Shown here: positions 8,624-17,866 of the stretch, one piece after another
How the letters are laid out: each line of letters starts with the position of its first letter
How positions within the stretch are numbered: the first letter of the stretch is position 1
Origin: Clostridia bacterium
Lineage (GTDB): Bacteria > Bacillota > Clostridia > Oscillospirales > Acutalibacteraceae
DNA: 46,130 nucleotides
Assembly (NCBI GenBank): GCA_017474205.1
Contig: JAFVID010000008.1
Location: forward strand, 1 to 46,130
Reading direction: 5' to 3'
The notes under the pieces: model-generated
Database searches by the model: none
Told to the model about the DNA's origin: nothing
Seen by the model: only the letters and a program-made list of their open reading frames with translations
Made by a program: the position numbers and the translations under genes

Positions 8624-10432
8624 ATGAACATCCCTCAAGAAAACATTAGAAATTTTTGCATAATTGCCCACATCGACCACGGTAAGTCGACCCTTGCTGA
8701 CCGTATGCTCGAAATCACCGAATCGGTGGCTAAAAGAGATATGGAAAACCAAATTCTTGACAGTATGGATTTGGAAAGGGAACGTGGTATTACCATTAAG
8801 GCACACGCCGTTACTCTTTATTACAACGCATCCGACGGCGAGACCTATGAACTTAATCTTATTGACACTCCGGGGCACGTTGACTTTAACTATGAAGTAT
8901 CCCGTTCACTTGCTGCATGCGAGGGGGCTGTGCTTATTATTGACGCTTCTCAAGGTATTGAGGCACAAACCTTGGCAAACGCCTATCTTGCAGTTGACCA
9001 CAACCTTGAACTTGTTCCCGTTATAAATAAGATTGACCTTCCTGCCGCCGACCCCGACAGAGTTGCTGCAGAGATTGAAGAAATTATCGGTATTGAGGGA
9101 ATGAACGCTCCCAGAATATCCGCTAAAAACGGCATCAATATCGAGGAAGTGTTGGAAAGAATCGTTACCGATATTCCTGCCCCTGTTGGCGATAGCAACG
9201 AACCTCTTAAGGCACTTATATTTGACTCTTACTATGATCCCTACAAAGGTGTTATCACATATTTTAGAGTTGTATCGGGCACAATTAAAAAAGGTATGCA
9301 AATCAAGATGATGGCAACCGGTGCCACCTTTGGTGTTGTTGAACTCGGTCGAAAGGGTGCTACCTCCCTTATCCCCTGCGAGTCATTAAGCGCGGGTGAG
9401 GTTGGATATATTGCCGCCTCGATCAAAACAGTTAGTGAGGCAAGGGTTGGTGATACCATCACATCGGTAGAAGAACCCGCAAGTGCACCTTTAGATGGTT
9501 ATCGCGCTGTTAATCCCGTTGTATTTTGCGGTGTTTATCCTGCTGACGGTGCTCAATATACCGACCTTCGCGAAGCATTAGAGAAACTTCAGTTAAACGA
9601 TGCATCGCTTCACTTTGAACCCGAAACTTCCGCCGCTTTGGGATTTGGTTTCAGATGCGGATTTTTAGGTCTTCTTCATATGGAAATTATTCAAGAACGT
9701 CTTGAAAGAGAATATGATTTAGACCTTATTACCACCGCTCCCAGCGTTGTTTATAAGCTCAATATGACATCGGGAGAAACCATTGAAATTGACAATCCTA
9801 CAAACTATCCCGATCCCTCTTTAATTGAATCGGCAGAAGAACCTGTTTGCGACGTTCATATCTACAGTCCAAGCGACTACGTTGGCTCTATTATGGAACT
9901 TTGTCAGGAACGTAGAGGTGTATTTATCGATATGCAATATCCCTCCTCTACCCGTGTTGATATCCACTATGAACTCCCCCTTAACGAGATTGTTTATGAC
10001 TTCTTTGATGCTCTTAAATCTCGTACTAAAGGTTATGCGTCTTATGACTATGAATTAAAGCATTACGTCCCTTCTAAACTTGTTAAATTGGATGTTTTGC
10101 TTAATGGTGATATTGTGGATGCGTTATCATTCATTGTTCATTCCGACAGTGGTTACAAACGTGCCCGTCGTATTGCCGAGAAACTAAAGGATAATATCCC
10201 CCGTCAGTTGTTTGAAATTCCTATTCAGGTAGCTGTTGGTGGTAAGATTATCGCCCGTGAGACCGTTAAAGCAATGCGTAAGGATGTTCTTGCTAAATGT
10301 TACGGCGGTGATATTACCCGTAAGAAGAAACTTCTTGAAAAACAAAAAGAAGGTAAGAAACGTATGCGTAGTTTGGGTACAGTTGAGGTTCCTCAAGAAG
10401 CATTTATGGCTGTGCTTAAATTGGATGACTAA
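8624..10432 (+). CDS. lepA: Elongation factor 4 (LepA), ribosome back-translocase GTPase
   Basis: A 602-residue translational GTPase. G motifs in order: AHIDHGKST (15-23), [37 protein letters not shown]. The family-specific C-terminus is complete: [33 protein letters not shown] is seen as the EF-G-like domain, then [12 protein letters not shown] and the LepA CTD ending in [21 protein letters not shown]. The start is ATG at 8624; GTG at 8621 would lie only 3 bp after the AGGAGAG site. In most Bacillota lepA is followed by hemW or hrcA; here two cohesin-like genes follow by 16 bp and hemW is about 20 kb away. Confidence 0.98.
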   Translation: MNIPQENIRNFCIIAHIDHGKSTLADRMLEITESVAKRDMENQILDSMDLERERGITIKAHAVTLYYNASDGETYELNLIDTPGHVDFNYEVSRSLAACEGAVLIIDASQGIEAQTLANAYLAVDHNLELVPVINKIDLPAADPDRVAAEIEEIIGIEGMNAPRISAKNGINIEEVLERIVTDIPAPVGDSNEPLKALIFDSYYDPYKGVITYFRVVSGTIKKGMQIKMMATGATFGVVELGRKGATSLIPCESLSAGEVGYIAASIKTVSEARVGDTITSVEEPASAPLDGYRAVNPVVFCGVYPADGAQYTDLREALEKLQLNDASLHFEPETSAALGFGFRCGFLGLLHMEIIQERLEREYDLDLITTAPSVVYKLNMTSGETIEIDNPTNYPDPSLIESAEEPVCDVHIYSPSDYVGSIMELCQERRGVFIDMQYPSSTRVDIHYELPLNEIVYDFFDALKSRTKGYASYDYELKHYVPSKLVKLDVLLNGDIVDALSFIVHSDSGYKRARRIAEKLKDNIPRQLFEIPIQVAVGGKIIARETVKAMRKDVLAKCYGGDITRKKKLLEKQKEGKKRMRSLGTVEVPQEAFMAVLKLDD

Positions 10433-10448
10433 TTGTGAGGATATTAGT

Positions 10449-11270
10449 ATGAAAAAAGTATTAAGTTTTCTTATTCTATTCGTAATACTCACAAGCACCT
10501 TTATCTTCTCTGCATCTGCTACGAAATCAGCTGTTTTTGCAGGTAGCACATCAACCTGTAAACCCGGTGATGAAGTAATTGTATCATTTGCTGTTAACGA
10601 GAATTCAAATATTGCTGCTGCTGATTTTTTAATTGAGTATGATTCAAGCATATTTTCGTACGTTGATTATGAACTTGGTGATGCTTTCAAAGGTGGACTT
10701 ATTGCCGAAAACGATACCAGTGATGGTATAATATTAGCTTATATTAAAGAACCTGCAGCAAAAAAAGGCGGTATAATGTTTTCTCTTGTTTTTCAATCAT
10801 CTGTCGCAGCGGTAAAAGGTGGTAAACACTCCATCGATTTGAAGGTAAAGAATATAACAGATGATGAATATAATGATATTACCGTTAACAACACCTCCGC
10901 GACAGTTACTATTGGCGATAAAACTACTGCACCCGTTGTTCAAACCCCAAAGTTTACTTCTTCAACATCTTCTAAAACTGAATCATCAAGTCAAGTGAGT
11001 TCTAAAATACCTTCATCGGTTGTTAGTTCTACTATTACCACTGAAAGTAGTACAATCGTTTCTAAAGGCGAAGAATCTTACCATCATTTACTACAATTCG
11101 TTACGAATACCGACGAAACCAAAACTGACACCGATGTAATAGAATCAGTAGATGATAATAAGTTTCTCTTTACTACCGTTATTGTATTATCTGCATTAGC
11201 GGTTTCTATGCTTACTATTATGGTTATTTTAATCATTAAATCATATTCCATAAACCAAAAGGAGAAATAG
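10449..11270 (+). CDS. Membrane-anchored cohesin-like domain protein A
   Basis: A 273-residue surface protein. Signal peptide 1-25 (cleavage after SASA), a cohesin-like domain about 27-157, a Ser/Thr-rich linker 158-235, a single membrane helix about 239-264 and a short Lys-ending tail. The cohesin signature is seen in GDEVIVSFAVNENSN, the IAAADFLIEYDSSIFSYVDY strand pair and GGIMFSLVFQSS. Cohesins bind dockerins to assemble extracellular complexes; this one would hold a partner at the membrane. ATG at 10449 has TGTGAGG 8 bp upstream; a longer in-frame reading that begins inside lepA is rejected. The next gene, a paralogue, starts 1 bp after the stop. Confidence 0.82.
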   Translation: MKKVLSFLILFVILTSTFIFSASATKSAVFAGSTSTCKPGDEVIVSFAVNENSNIAAADFLIEYDSSIFSYVDYELGDAFKGGLIAENDTSDGIILAYIKEPAAKKGGIMFSLVFQSSVAAVKGGKHSIDLKVKNITDDEYNDITVNNTSATVTIGDKTTAPVVQTPKFTSSTSSKTESSSQVSSKIPSSVVSSTITTESSTIVSKGEESYHHLLQFVTNTDETKTDTDVIESVDDNKFLFTTVIVLSALAVSMLTIMVILIIKSYSINQKEK

Positions 11271-11271
11271 T

Positions 11272-12132
11272 ATGAAAAGATTTTTATCGTTTGCCCTTGT
11301 TGCTCTATTATCGCTTTCGGTTATGAGTTCTACAGTTTTTGCCGCAACTCCTCAAATAACGGCTAAAAACTTAGATATTCATAAATCCGAAGAAATAACC
11401 CTCTCATTTAATATTACACCTAAATCAGGAATTGCCGCAGCGGGTTTTGAATTAACCTATGATCACAAAAAGTTCACTTTTGTTGAATATGGTTACGGTG
11501 AGGCGTTTGAAGGCGGAATGACCGCAGCCCACGATAACGGTGACGTTAAAGAAAATGGAGTCGGCCTTTTCAAATATGGTTACGTTAATATAAAAGGTAC
11601 TGACAATGGCGGTGAAATGTTTTTCGTTACATTCAAAACTGCCGATACGGTAAAAGCTGGAGAAAAGTATGAATTTAAACTAACCTGTACCGAATCAACC
11701 GATAAAAACGCTACACCAATCAAATTAAACAACGTTACAGTTGTTGCCACAGTTAAGGATGGTGCCCCACAATCAAAGATTGAAACATCAAGGGTTATTG
11801 GTGATACATCCGCTACAATTGAAGCGGAAAGCGTTTTATCCTCTGAAAAAAGCACAGTACAAAACAATCAAACCAAAACCGATACCGATGGCACAAAAAA
11901 CAACACCGCATTACTCATTATTATCGCAGTACTTGCCGTTATTATCATAGCATCAATCGTTGTAATAATCCTTGTTCTTATTAAGAAAAAACAAACCACA
12001 CCTGAAGAAGAAGTTATGACCAATATTCTCGCAGACGATGCAGAAACTGATTTCTTAAATGAAGATGCTCTTGCTAATGAAAATGCTTCAGAGATTGATG
12101 AATTCGACGAATTTGATGAATTTGACGAATAA
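11272..12132 (+). CDS. Membrane-anchored cohesin-like domain protein B
   Basis: A 286-residue paralogue of the preceding gene. Signal peptide 1-25 (...STVFAA), cohesin-like domain about 26-163 (EEITLSFNITPKSG, IAAAGFELTYDHKKFTFVEY, GGEMFFVTFKTAD), linker to about 210 that shares TKTDTD with protein A, membrane helix 212-237, then a 49-residue cytoplasmic acidic tail ending in three DEF units. The two cohesins share the IAAA-F-YD-F-V-Y-G-AF-GG pattern, so they arose by tandem duplication. AAAGGAGAAA overlaps the upstream stop, so the pair is translationally coupled. A strong terminator follows. The acidic tail distinguishes it from protein A and might contact a cytoplasmic partner (inference). 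Confidence 0.82.
   Translation: MKRFLSFALVALLSLSVMSSTVFAATPQITAKNLDIHKSEEITLSFNITPKSGIAAAGFELTYDHKKFTFVEYGYGEAFEGGMTAAHDNGDVKENGVGLFKYGYVNIKGTDNGGEMFFVTFKTADTVKAGEKYEFKLTCTESTDKNATPIKLNNVTVVATVKDGAPQSKIETSRVIGDTSATIEAESVLSSEKSTVQNNQTKTDTDGTKNNTALLIIIAVLAVIIIASIVVIILVLIKKKQTTPEEEVMTNILADDAETDFLNEDALANENASEIDEFDEFDEFDE
12097..12129 (+). repeat. 9-bp tandem repeat encoding Asp-Glu-Phe units
   Basis: Nearly four copies of GA(T/C)GAATT(T/C) encode DEF-DEF-DEF-DE at the extreme C-terminus of cohesin protein B. Copies differ only at synonymous third positions. Such a unit can expand or contract by slippage without breaking the frame. Confidence 0.8.
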
Positions 12133-12147
12133 TTTATAATTATTGTT

Positions 12148-12176
12148 AAGACCGATACCGTGAAAGTATCGGTCTT
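12148..12176 (+). terminator. Intrinsic terminator after the lepA-cohesin operon
   Basis: Eleven-base arms AAGACCGATAC (12148-12158) and GTATCGGTCTT (12166-12176) with a 7-base loop, followed by ATTTTTATAT. It lies 16 bp after the stop codon of cohesin protein B. Confidence 0.85.
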
Positions 12177-12193
12177 ATTTTTATATAATATAA

Positions 12194-12228
12194 AACACCG
12201 ACCAAGATAATTCATCTTAGTCGGTGTT
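12194..12228 (-). terminator. Terminator of the secDF operon
   Basis: Fifteen-base arms (12194-12208 and 12214-12228) with one imperfect pair, built on AACACCGAC/GTCGGTGTT. On the minus strand it is followed by TTATATTATA. It stands back to back with the plus-strand terminator at 12148-12176 and separates convergent operons. Confidence 0.75.
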
Positions 12229-12247
12229 ATTCATTTATATAGGTTTA

Positions 12248-13726
12248 TTATTTACCCTTAGTTTCGGCTTTCTTTTGTCTGAATTCACGCCATGCAGCCC
12301 AAAGGGGACTTGAGAGAAGTACGGAGGAATAACATCCTGCGAGGATACCAATAGACATGGGGAATGCGAAACTAATTATGGAATCGAGTCCGCTGAAATA
12401 AGCAACAATACAAATTACAACAACAGATGCAAAGGTTGCAAGGGTGGTGTAAATATTACGGGTAAAGGTTTGGTTAACGCTCAAATTAACGATTTCACTA
12501 ATGGGTTTTGAACGTCCAAAAATGCCTTCGTTTTCGCGGATACGGTCATAGATAACGATTGTACCGTTAAGTGAATAACCAAGTATTGTAAGCACTACGG
12601 CGATAAAGTTATCGTCAAGGGGAATACGGAATACTACGTAAACAAGATATGCAATAATTACGTCGTGGATAAGTGCCAAAAGTGCAAACACACCAGCGGA
12701 TACACCGCCAATTTTACGGAAACGGAATGCAAGGTAAATTGTTACGAAAAGTCCACCTAATGCGGCAGCAAACAAACATTTTACAAAGAATCCGCGACCA
12801 ACGGTTGCTTTAACACTGTTGGAAGATACAAGATATACTGCGTTGTATCTTTCGGATTTAAGGGTAAGTCCTGCATCTTTGAAATCTTCGGTTGCAAAAG
12901 CGTCGGTAAGTTTTTTGGTAGTATCGGCATTGATAACTACGTTTCCTGCTTTTTCGGAAGAATCTTCAGGTTTTAAGGTGATTACCTTATTGGTAGAATC
13001 GTTAACTACTTCAAAGGTTTGACCATAAATTTCTTTTGCTTTGGCTTTAATGTTAGTTACTACTTTTTCATCAACAGTACCGGTGTATGCATAAACGATT
13101 TCGGTTGCATATTTAGAGGTATATGCAGTGGTTAATTCGTTAGCAACTTCGGTAACACTGTTGGTAGATACAAGTGTTAACTTATTGTTTGGATACTTAG
13201 TGTTAAATGCGGTGGAAAGTTTGTTGAGAGAGGTTTCGTTTACAAGGGATGCATCTTCAGGAATAAAGGTAACTGTGTTTGCGGAAGTATCTACTGTTAC
13301 TTCGTGTTTACCACCCAAAGTATCTACAATAATTTTTTCAATATTTGCCTTTGCACTTGCATCGGTTGCAATATCGGCACCCTGTGCTGCATTTTCAGGA
13401 GCAGTATAATTGTAGGTAACGATGGTTTGAGGAATTTCTGCCATTGTAATAACGAATTGGTTTTCTTTACCGGTAATATCGGTGCTAAAGGAAACCTCTA
13501 CATCATCAGATTTCAAAACATCGGTTGCAATGGTATTGATTTCTTCTTCTGACATTTCATCAGCGGTATAATTATAACTGAAAATTGTACCACCTTTGAA
13601 GTTAATATCTAACTCAGTGCCTAAAATGATATTAACGATAATTCCGCAAAGGATAATTCCAAGTGAGATATAGAGAAAAAGATTTCTTTTTCCATAGAAA
13701 TTATACATTTTTCTTTCCTTAATCAT
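12248..13726 (-). CDS. secF: Protein translocase subunit SecF with enlarged external domain
   Basis: A 492-residue SecF, part of the SecDF motor that uses proton motive force to complete protein export. First membrane helix about 15-36, then the conserved INFKGGTIF (41-49), the external domain, and five helices from 312 onward with the family motifs ALIHDVIIAYLVYVVF, LTILGYSLNGTIVIYDRIRE and the TRNIYTT stretch. Usual SecF has about 300 residues; here the external domain runs to about 308. The extra part consists of related units at about 62-96, 128-186 and 225-290, each with a helix, an EV-D-x-N strand and a PEDxS turn. ATG at 13726 overlaps secD by 8 bp with GGAGG upstream, so the two are coupled. 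Confidence 0.95.
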   Translation of the reverse strand: MIKERKMYNFYGKRNLFLYISLGIILCGIIVNIILGTELDINFKGGTIFSYNYTADEMSEEEINTIATDVLKSDDVEVSFSTDITGKENQFVITMAEIPQTIVTYNYTAPENAAQGADIATDASAKANIEKIIVDTLGGKHEVTVDTSANTVTFIPEDASLVNETSLNKLSTAFNTKYPNNKLTLVSTNSVTEVANELTTAYTSKYATEIVYAYTGTVDEKVVTNIKAKAKEIYGQTFEVVNDSTNKVITLKPEDSSEKAGNVVINADTTKKLTDAFATEDFKDAGLTLKSERYNAVYLVSSNSVKATVGRGFFVKCLFAAALGGLFVTIYLAFRFRKIGGVSAGVFALLALIHDVIIAYLVYVVFRIPLDDNFIAVVLTILGYSLNGTIVIYDRIRENEGIFGRSKPISEIVNLSVNQTFTRNIYTTLATFASVVVICIVAYFSGLDSIISFAFPMSIGILAGCYSSVLLSSPLWAAWREFRQKKAETKGK

Positions 13727-15167
13727 TTTTTACACCTCCGTAAAATACGGGATTACGGAAACATTTAAATCTTGAAATGCCCTTGAGCATAAGTTTAGAT
13801 GCGGTAACACCCATAATGAAGTTGAAGATTACACCTATTAAGAGGGTAAAGCCGAAGGAATAGATTGAACCGGTAATGCTGTTTGCGATAGCGAGACCGG
13901 GGATGTATCCGATTGAGTGGTTGTAGAGCCACATAAAGGGATAGATAAGTTTTGACCACATTCCACTATAGGGTCCAAAGATACCCATAAGTATTGCAGA
14001 TACGATAATAACTGTAACGTTACCGTCAAAGATAGCGGAGAAACCACTATCAAAACCTGCATCTATTGCACCGTCAAGAGTTTTCTTGTTATCTCTCAAC
14101 TCCTCTTTAATACGTTCTGCGGTAATAACGTTGGCGTCAACACCCATACCAATTGAAAGAATAACACCAGCAATACCGGGAACTGTGAGGGTGAAGGATT
14201 CCCAAGTCCATAACCATTCTGCACCAAAGAAACCTGAAGTACATGCGATAAGACCTGCAACCTGACCAAGAAGGGCAATACATGCGACTGCACCGGGGAG
14301 ACGGTAAACAGCAATCATCATAATACAAACAAGTGCAAATGCAATGATACCTGCAAGAAGCATAACGTCCAAAGATTTTTCACCTAAGGTGGGGTTGATT
14401 ACTCGGATAGTATCGTCAATTTTAAGTGCGAAAGGAAGAGAACCTGCATTGATTTTTTCTGCAATTGATTCTGCATCTTCAAAGGATTCAATATTTGTAA
14501 TAACTGCCTCACCATTGGTAATTGCATTTTGAACTGTGGGAGCAGATACCAAGGTCTCATCCATATAAATGGAGATGGGAGTGCTTGATCCTGCAAGTTT
14601 TTGGGTTGCAGATGCAAATTTACCGGTACCAGCTTTGGTCATTTTAAGTTGAACTACGTAATAACCATTTTCAGAATCATAACCGGGTTCGGCACTTTCA
14701 ACGTCTTCAGAACCTTGAAGAATAAGTGCTTCTGCGTTATTTTCCTGACCTTCATAGAAAGAGATCATAGCAGTTTCGCCAAGTTCTTCTACTGCGGCTG
14801 CAGGGTCATAGTCGGTTTCCTCTGATTGCCAGGGGAAACGAACGATGATTTGATGATTTTCATTATCGGTGTAAACCTCACTATCGGTGATGTTAAGGTT
14901 TACAAGACGGGTATTTATGATTGTTTCTGCCGATGCCATATCTTCATCGGTAATGTTGGCTAACTCACTACCCGAAACAGCAGGTGTAAAGATTGCTTCG
15001 ACACCACCTTGAATGTCGATACCCCATCTAATGTCGGAGGCACCCTTAATATAAACTTTCTTTACGTCACCAAAATAGTTACCAATTCCAAAGAATGAAA
15101 GGTAGGTGAACACGAAAATGAGTGCAGCTACGACAAAGAAGGTAATCTTGCCTGAACGCTTTTTCAT
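13719..15167 (-). CDS. secD: Protein translocase subunit SecD
   Basis: A 482-residue SecD, partner of SecF. Membrane helix about 8-28, the D1 motif GIDIQGGVEAIF (49-60), the external P1 domain, then KIDDTIRVINPTLGEKSLD leading into the second helix, and the conserved helix-4 region GVILSIGMGVDANVITAERIKEEL with the Asp needed for proton movement. The order secD-secF as separate genes is common in Clostridia; Bacillus has a fusion. The start is ATG at 15167 with GGAGGG about 10 bp upstream. A strong promoter precedes it. Length is slightly above the usual 410-450 residues. Confidence 0.96.
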   Translation of the reverse strand: MKKRSGKITFFVVAALIFVFTYLSFFGIGNYFGDVKKVYIKGASDIRWGIDIQGGVEAIFTPAVSGSELANITDEDMASAETIINTRLVNLNITDSEVYTDNENHQIIVRFPWQSEETDYDPAAAVEELGETAMISFYEGQENNAEALILQGSEDVESAEPGYDSENGYYVVQLKMTKAGTGKFASATQKLAGSSTPISIYMDETLVSAPTVQNAITNGEAVITNIESFEDAESIAEKINAGSLPFALKIDDTIRVINPTLGEKSLDVMLLAGIIAFALVCIMMIAVYRLPGAVACIALLGQVAGLIACTSGFFGAEWLWTWESFTLTVPGIAGVILSIGMGVDANVITAERIKEELRDNKKTLDGAIDAGFDSGFSAIFDGNVTVIIVSAILMGIFGPYSGMWSKLIYPFMWLYNHSIGYIPGLAIANSITGSIYSFGFTLLIGVIFNFIMGVTASKLMLKGISRFKCFRNPVFYGGVKND

Positions 15168-15253
15168 TTGGCTTTCCCTCCAAAAGTAATGATTTTGTTC
15201 TTTTTATATTACTTAAAAGAACACTGCATGCAATTATACATACTATCTTTGAG

Positions 15254-15282
15254 ATTATACAACTTTTACATATAAAAGTCAA
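15254..15282 (-). promoter_or_regulatory. Promoter of secDF
   Basis: Minus strand TTGACT (15277-15282), 17-bp spacer, TATAAT (15254-15259). The leader is about 80 nt and includes a small inverted repeat (GTTCTTTT/AAAAGAAC) upstream of the GGAGGG ribosome site. Confidence 0.75.
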
Positions 15283-15307
15283 TGTTTTTTATATATTTCT
15301 ACACAAA

Positions 15308-15349
15308 AAAAGATTGCCGAAAAGTTAGGTTTCTCTTCGACAATCTTTT
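15308..15349 (-). terminator. Terminator of the pgk-tpiA-gpmI-M15 operon
   Basis: Arms of 14 bases (15308-15321 and 15336-15349, one mismatch) built on AAAAGATTG/CAATCTTTT. On the minus strand it is followed by TTTTGTGT. It lies 12 bp beyond the stop codon of the M15 peptidase gene. Confidence 0.75.
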
Positions 15350-15361
15350 AATTGTTTTTAG

Positions 15362-16282
15362 TTATTTACCGCCATTTGCAATGTATTCAACATATTCTTC
15401 CAAACACATTCCAAGTTGTTCCATTCGCTTAGCGTGTTTTATTCCAACAAAGCGGAAATGCCAAGGTTCATAGATTACATTTGTAATACTTTCTTTGCCT
15501 TTTTCGTATCTTAAAACAAAGCCAAAATCAGTACAATTTGCTTTAAGCCATTTACCCTCTTTGGTGTTGGCAAAACGTTCTTCAACATCAATAAAGTCAA
15601 CCGCTAAACCGCATTCGTGTTCACTGGTGCGAGGTCTTGCAACTGCGGTTGCCGCCTCTTTTTCGGCTTGTTCTTGGGTAAGACTAGGATTTGCCGCTTT
15701 AACCCTTGAAACCTTGTTTTGGAATAAACGATTTTGGGTGTCTACAGTTCGATAGGTAGAAATAGGATAAATATTTAAGCCCTCTTTTGATGCCGCTTTA
15801 AGCATATCGTTATAGGCGGTGATTATTCTTGAATCTAATCTTTCTCCGTCAGCAACCTTTGTCAAACTGTTTGGAGTCCATTTTGATGCTAAAACATTAT
15901 CTTTATTAACCAAGATAAGATACCACTCGTTAAGTTCATCCTTACCTGATTTTGTATATGAAATATAGTCACCGTTAGACAGTGTATTTCTAACAAATTT
16001 GCTGCTTTGAGAAGATGTTACAGTAGATGATGCATCTGCCGATGATTCTAAAGTGGAAGAAACATCGTTCATAGAGGATTCTTCATCAAAAGAGGAAACA
16101 TCCGACACAACGGATGATGCATCAGATGATTCTTCGGGATCATCTTTAGAACAGACACAACCAACCATATTGAACATCAACGAAACAATGAGAATTACAA
16201 TGATAATTCCTATTGCATAAATAGTAAATTCAAGTTTTCGTCCGCCTGTCTTACGGCGTTTTTTAGCATTATTCCTGCTCAT
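15362..16282 (-). CDS. D-alanyl-D-alanine carboxypeptidase-like protein, family M15B
   Basis: A 306-residue membrane-anchored enzyme of the VanY/M15B kind, which removes the terminal D-Ala from peptidoglycan stem peptides outside the cell. Basic N-terminus, membrane helix 18-40, a Ser/Asp/Glu-rich linker 52-94, then the catalytic domain. Zinc ligands and catalysis are visible: SEHECGLAVDF (His222, Asp229) and YEPWHFRF (Glu272, His275), preceded by STYRTVDTQNRLF. ATG at 16282 has AGAAGG upstream, overlapping the end of gpmI, which lies 14 bp away. Its position at the end of a glycolytic operon is unusual and suggests cotranscription with growth-rate genes rather than antibiotic resistance; no van regulators are present. 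Confidence 0.9.
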   Translation of the reverse strand: MSRNNAKKRRKTGGRKLEFTIYAIGIIIVILIVSLMFNMVGCVCSKDDPEESSDASSVVSDVSSFDEESSMNDVSSTLESSADASSTVTSSQSSKFVRNTLSNGDYISYTKSGKDELNEWYLILVNKDNVLASKWTPNSLTKVADGERLDSRIITAYNDMLKAASKEGLNIYPISTYRTVDTQNRLFQNKVSRVKAANPSLTQEQAEKEAATAVARPRTSEHECGLAVDFIDVEERFANTKEGKWLKANCTDFGFVLRYEKGKESITNVIYEPWHFRFVGIKHAKRMEQLGMCLEEYVEYIANGGK

Positions 16283-16296
16283 TTTGCAAACCTTCT

Positions 16297-17826
16297 TTAT
16301 TTTATGATAAGAGTTTCGCCATCCATATCGGCAGGTTGTTCAATGCCCATAATATCAAGCATTGTGGGGGAAATATCGGCAAGTTTACCACCCTCACGGA
16401 GTTTGCAATCCATACCGCAAACGATAAAAGGTACAAGATTAGTGGTATGTGCGGTAAAAGGTTCGCCGTTTTCTGCCATAAGATCAGCATTACCGTGGTC
16501 GGCGGTAATAAGGGTAATACCACCCATTTTCTCGGTGGCTTCAACAACACGACCAACACAGGCATCAACGGTTTCTACCGCTTTAACTGCGGCATCAAAC
16601 ACGCCTGTATGACCTACCATATCGCAGTTTGCGAAATTAAGGATAACCGCATCATATTTACCGCTTTCAATTGCCTCTACAACCGCATCACATACGGGAA
16701 CTGCACTCATTTCGGGCATAAGGTCGAAGGTGGATACATCGGGAGTATTGATAAGAATTCTATCTTCACCCTCAAATTTAACCTCTTCACCACCGTTGTA
16801 GAAGAAGGTAACGTGGGCGTATTTGGTAGTTTCGGCAATACGGAGTTGGGTTTTGCCGTTCTTAGAAAGAACTTCACCCATTGTGTTTTTGAGCTCTTTA
16901 GGAGCAAATGCAACCTTTACGTTAGGCATTGTTGCATCATATTCGGTCATACAAACATAGAAAAGATCAAGTTTTTCACCACGATCAAATCCGTTAAATT
17001 CGGGATCAACAAAGCAACGGGTGATTTCTCTTGCTCTATCGGGACGGAAGTTGAAGAAGATAAGTGAATCTTTGTCTTTAACCTCTGCTCCCTTAACAAA
17101 GGTGGTGGGTACCAAAAATTCATCGGTAATGAATTTTCCGTCTTCATCCTTGGTATTATAAGAGAGTTCAACTGCATCTACAGGAGACATTTCGGTAAAG
17201 TTATCTCCACATACCATTGCGCGATATGCTTTCTCTACCCTACCCCATTGGGTGTCTCTATCCATTCCATAGTATCTACCAGCCAAGGTAGCGATTTGAC
17301 CAACACCGATTTCTTCGGTCTTGGCAATACATTCGGCTACAAAATCTTTACCGGATGTGGGAGGTACGTCACGGCCGTCAAGAAGTCCGTGAATATATAC
17401 CTTAGTGAGTCCTTTATCCTTTGCCATTTTGAGAATAGCGTAAAGGTGGGAATTATGACTATGTACACCGCCATCAGAGAGAAGTCCCATTACGTGAAGT
17501 GCGGAATCGTTTGCAAGACAATTATCCATAGCGGCAACAAGAACCTCATTAGAGAAGAAATCGCCATCGTTAATGGATTTAGTGATGCGGGTAAGTTCTT
17601 GATATACAACCCTACCTGCACCGATATTGGTATGACCTACCTCACTGTTGCCCATTTGTCCGTCGGGAAGACCAACGTCGAGTCCCGATGCGCCAATTTT
17701 GGTGTTTACACAGGTTGCAAAAAGGCGGTCAAGGTTAGGGGTTTTAGCGGAATATATTGCATTATTTTCGTTGGAGGGATTAAGTCCGTATCCATCCATA
17801 ATGGTTAATACAACAGGTTTTTTCAT
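16297..17826 (-). CDS. gpmI: 2,3-bisphosphoglycerate-independent phosphoglycerate mutase
   Basis: A 509-residue cytoplasmic enzyme that interconverts 3- and 2-phosphoglycerate using two Mn ions. Start MKKPVVLTIMDGYGLN has the first metal Asp; GLPDGQMGNSEVGHTNIGAGR contains the serine nucleophile; LLDGRDVPPTSG, FNFRPDRAREI and TADHGNADLMAENG complete the phosphatase and transferase domains. ATG at 17826 is preferred over TTG at 17844 because AAAGGAA lies 9 bp before it. The gene follows tpiA by 88 bp, with a hairpin in that gap, and precedes the M15 peptidase gene. Confidence 0.98.
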   Translation of the reverse strand: MKKPVVLTIMDGYGLNPSNENNAIYSAKTPNLDRLFATCVNTKIGASGLDVGLPDGQMGNSEVGHTNIGAGRVVYQELTRITKSINDGDFFSNEVLVAAMDNCLANDSALHVMGLLSDGGVHSHNSHLYAILKMAKDKGLTKVYIHGLLDGRDVPPTSGKDFVAECIAKTEEIGVGQIATLAGRYYGMDRDTQWGRVEKAYRAMVCGDNFTEMSPVDAVELSYNTKDEDGKFITDEFLVPTTFVKGAEVKDKDSLIFFNFRPDRAREITRCFVDPEFNGFDRGEKLDLFYVCMTEYDATMPNVKVAFAPKELKNTMGEVLSKNGKTQLRIAETTKYAHVTFFYNGGEEVKFEGEDRILINTPDVSTFDLMPEMSAVPVCDAVVEAIESGKYDAVILNFANCDMVGHTGVFDAAVKAVETVDACVGRVVEATEKMGGITLITADHGNADLMAENGEPFTAHTTNLVPFIVCGMDCKLREGGKLADISPTMLDIMGIEQPADMDGETLIIK

Positions 17827-17866
17827 TATAGAAGTTCCTTTCAAAATACAAACACATAAACCGCAA

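Noticed and set aside
10236..10448. Longer N-terminus for cohesin protein A, starting inside lepA
   Set aside because: The added residues are off-frame lepA; the signal peptide begins at the ATG at 10449, which has its own ribosome site.
15362..16282. Vancomycin resistance carboxypeptidase
   Set aside because: The M15B domain resembles VanY, but no vanRS, vanH or ligase is present and the context is glycolytic.
16336..17067. 243-codon plus-strand frame
   Set aside because: It is antisense to gpmI with low-complexity Asn/Gly/Phe-rich sequence and no start signal.
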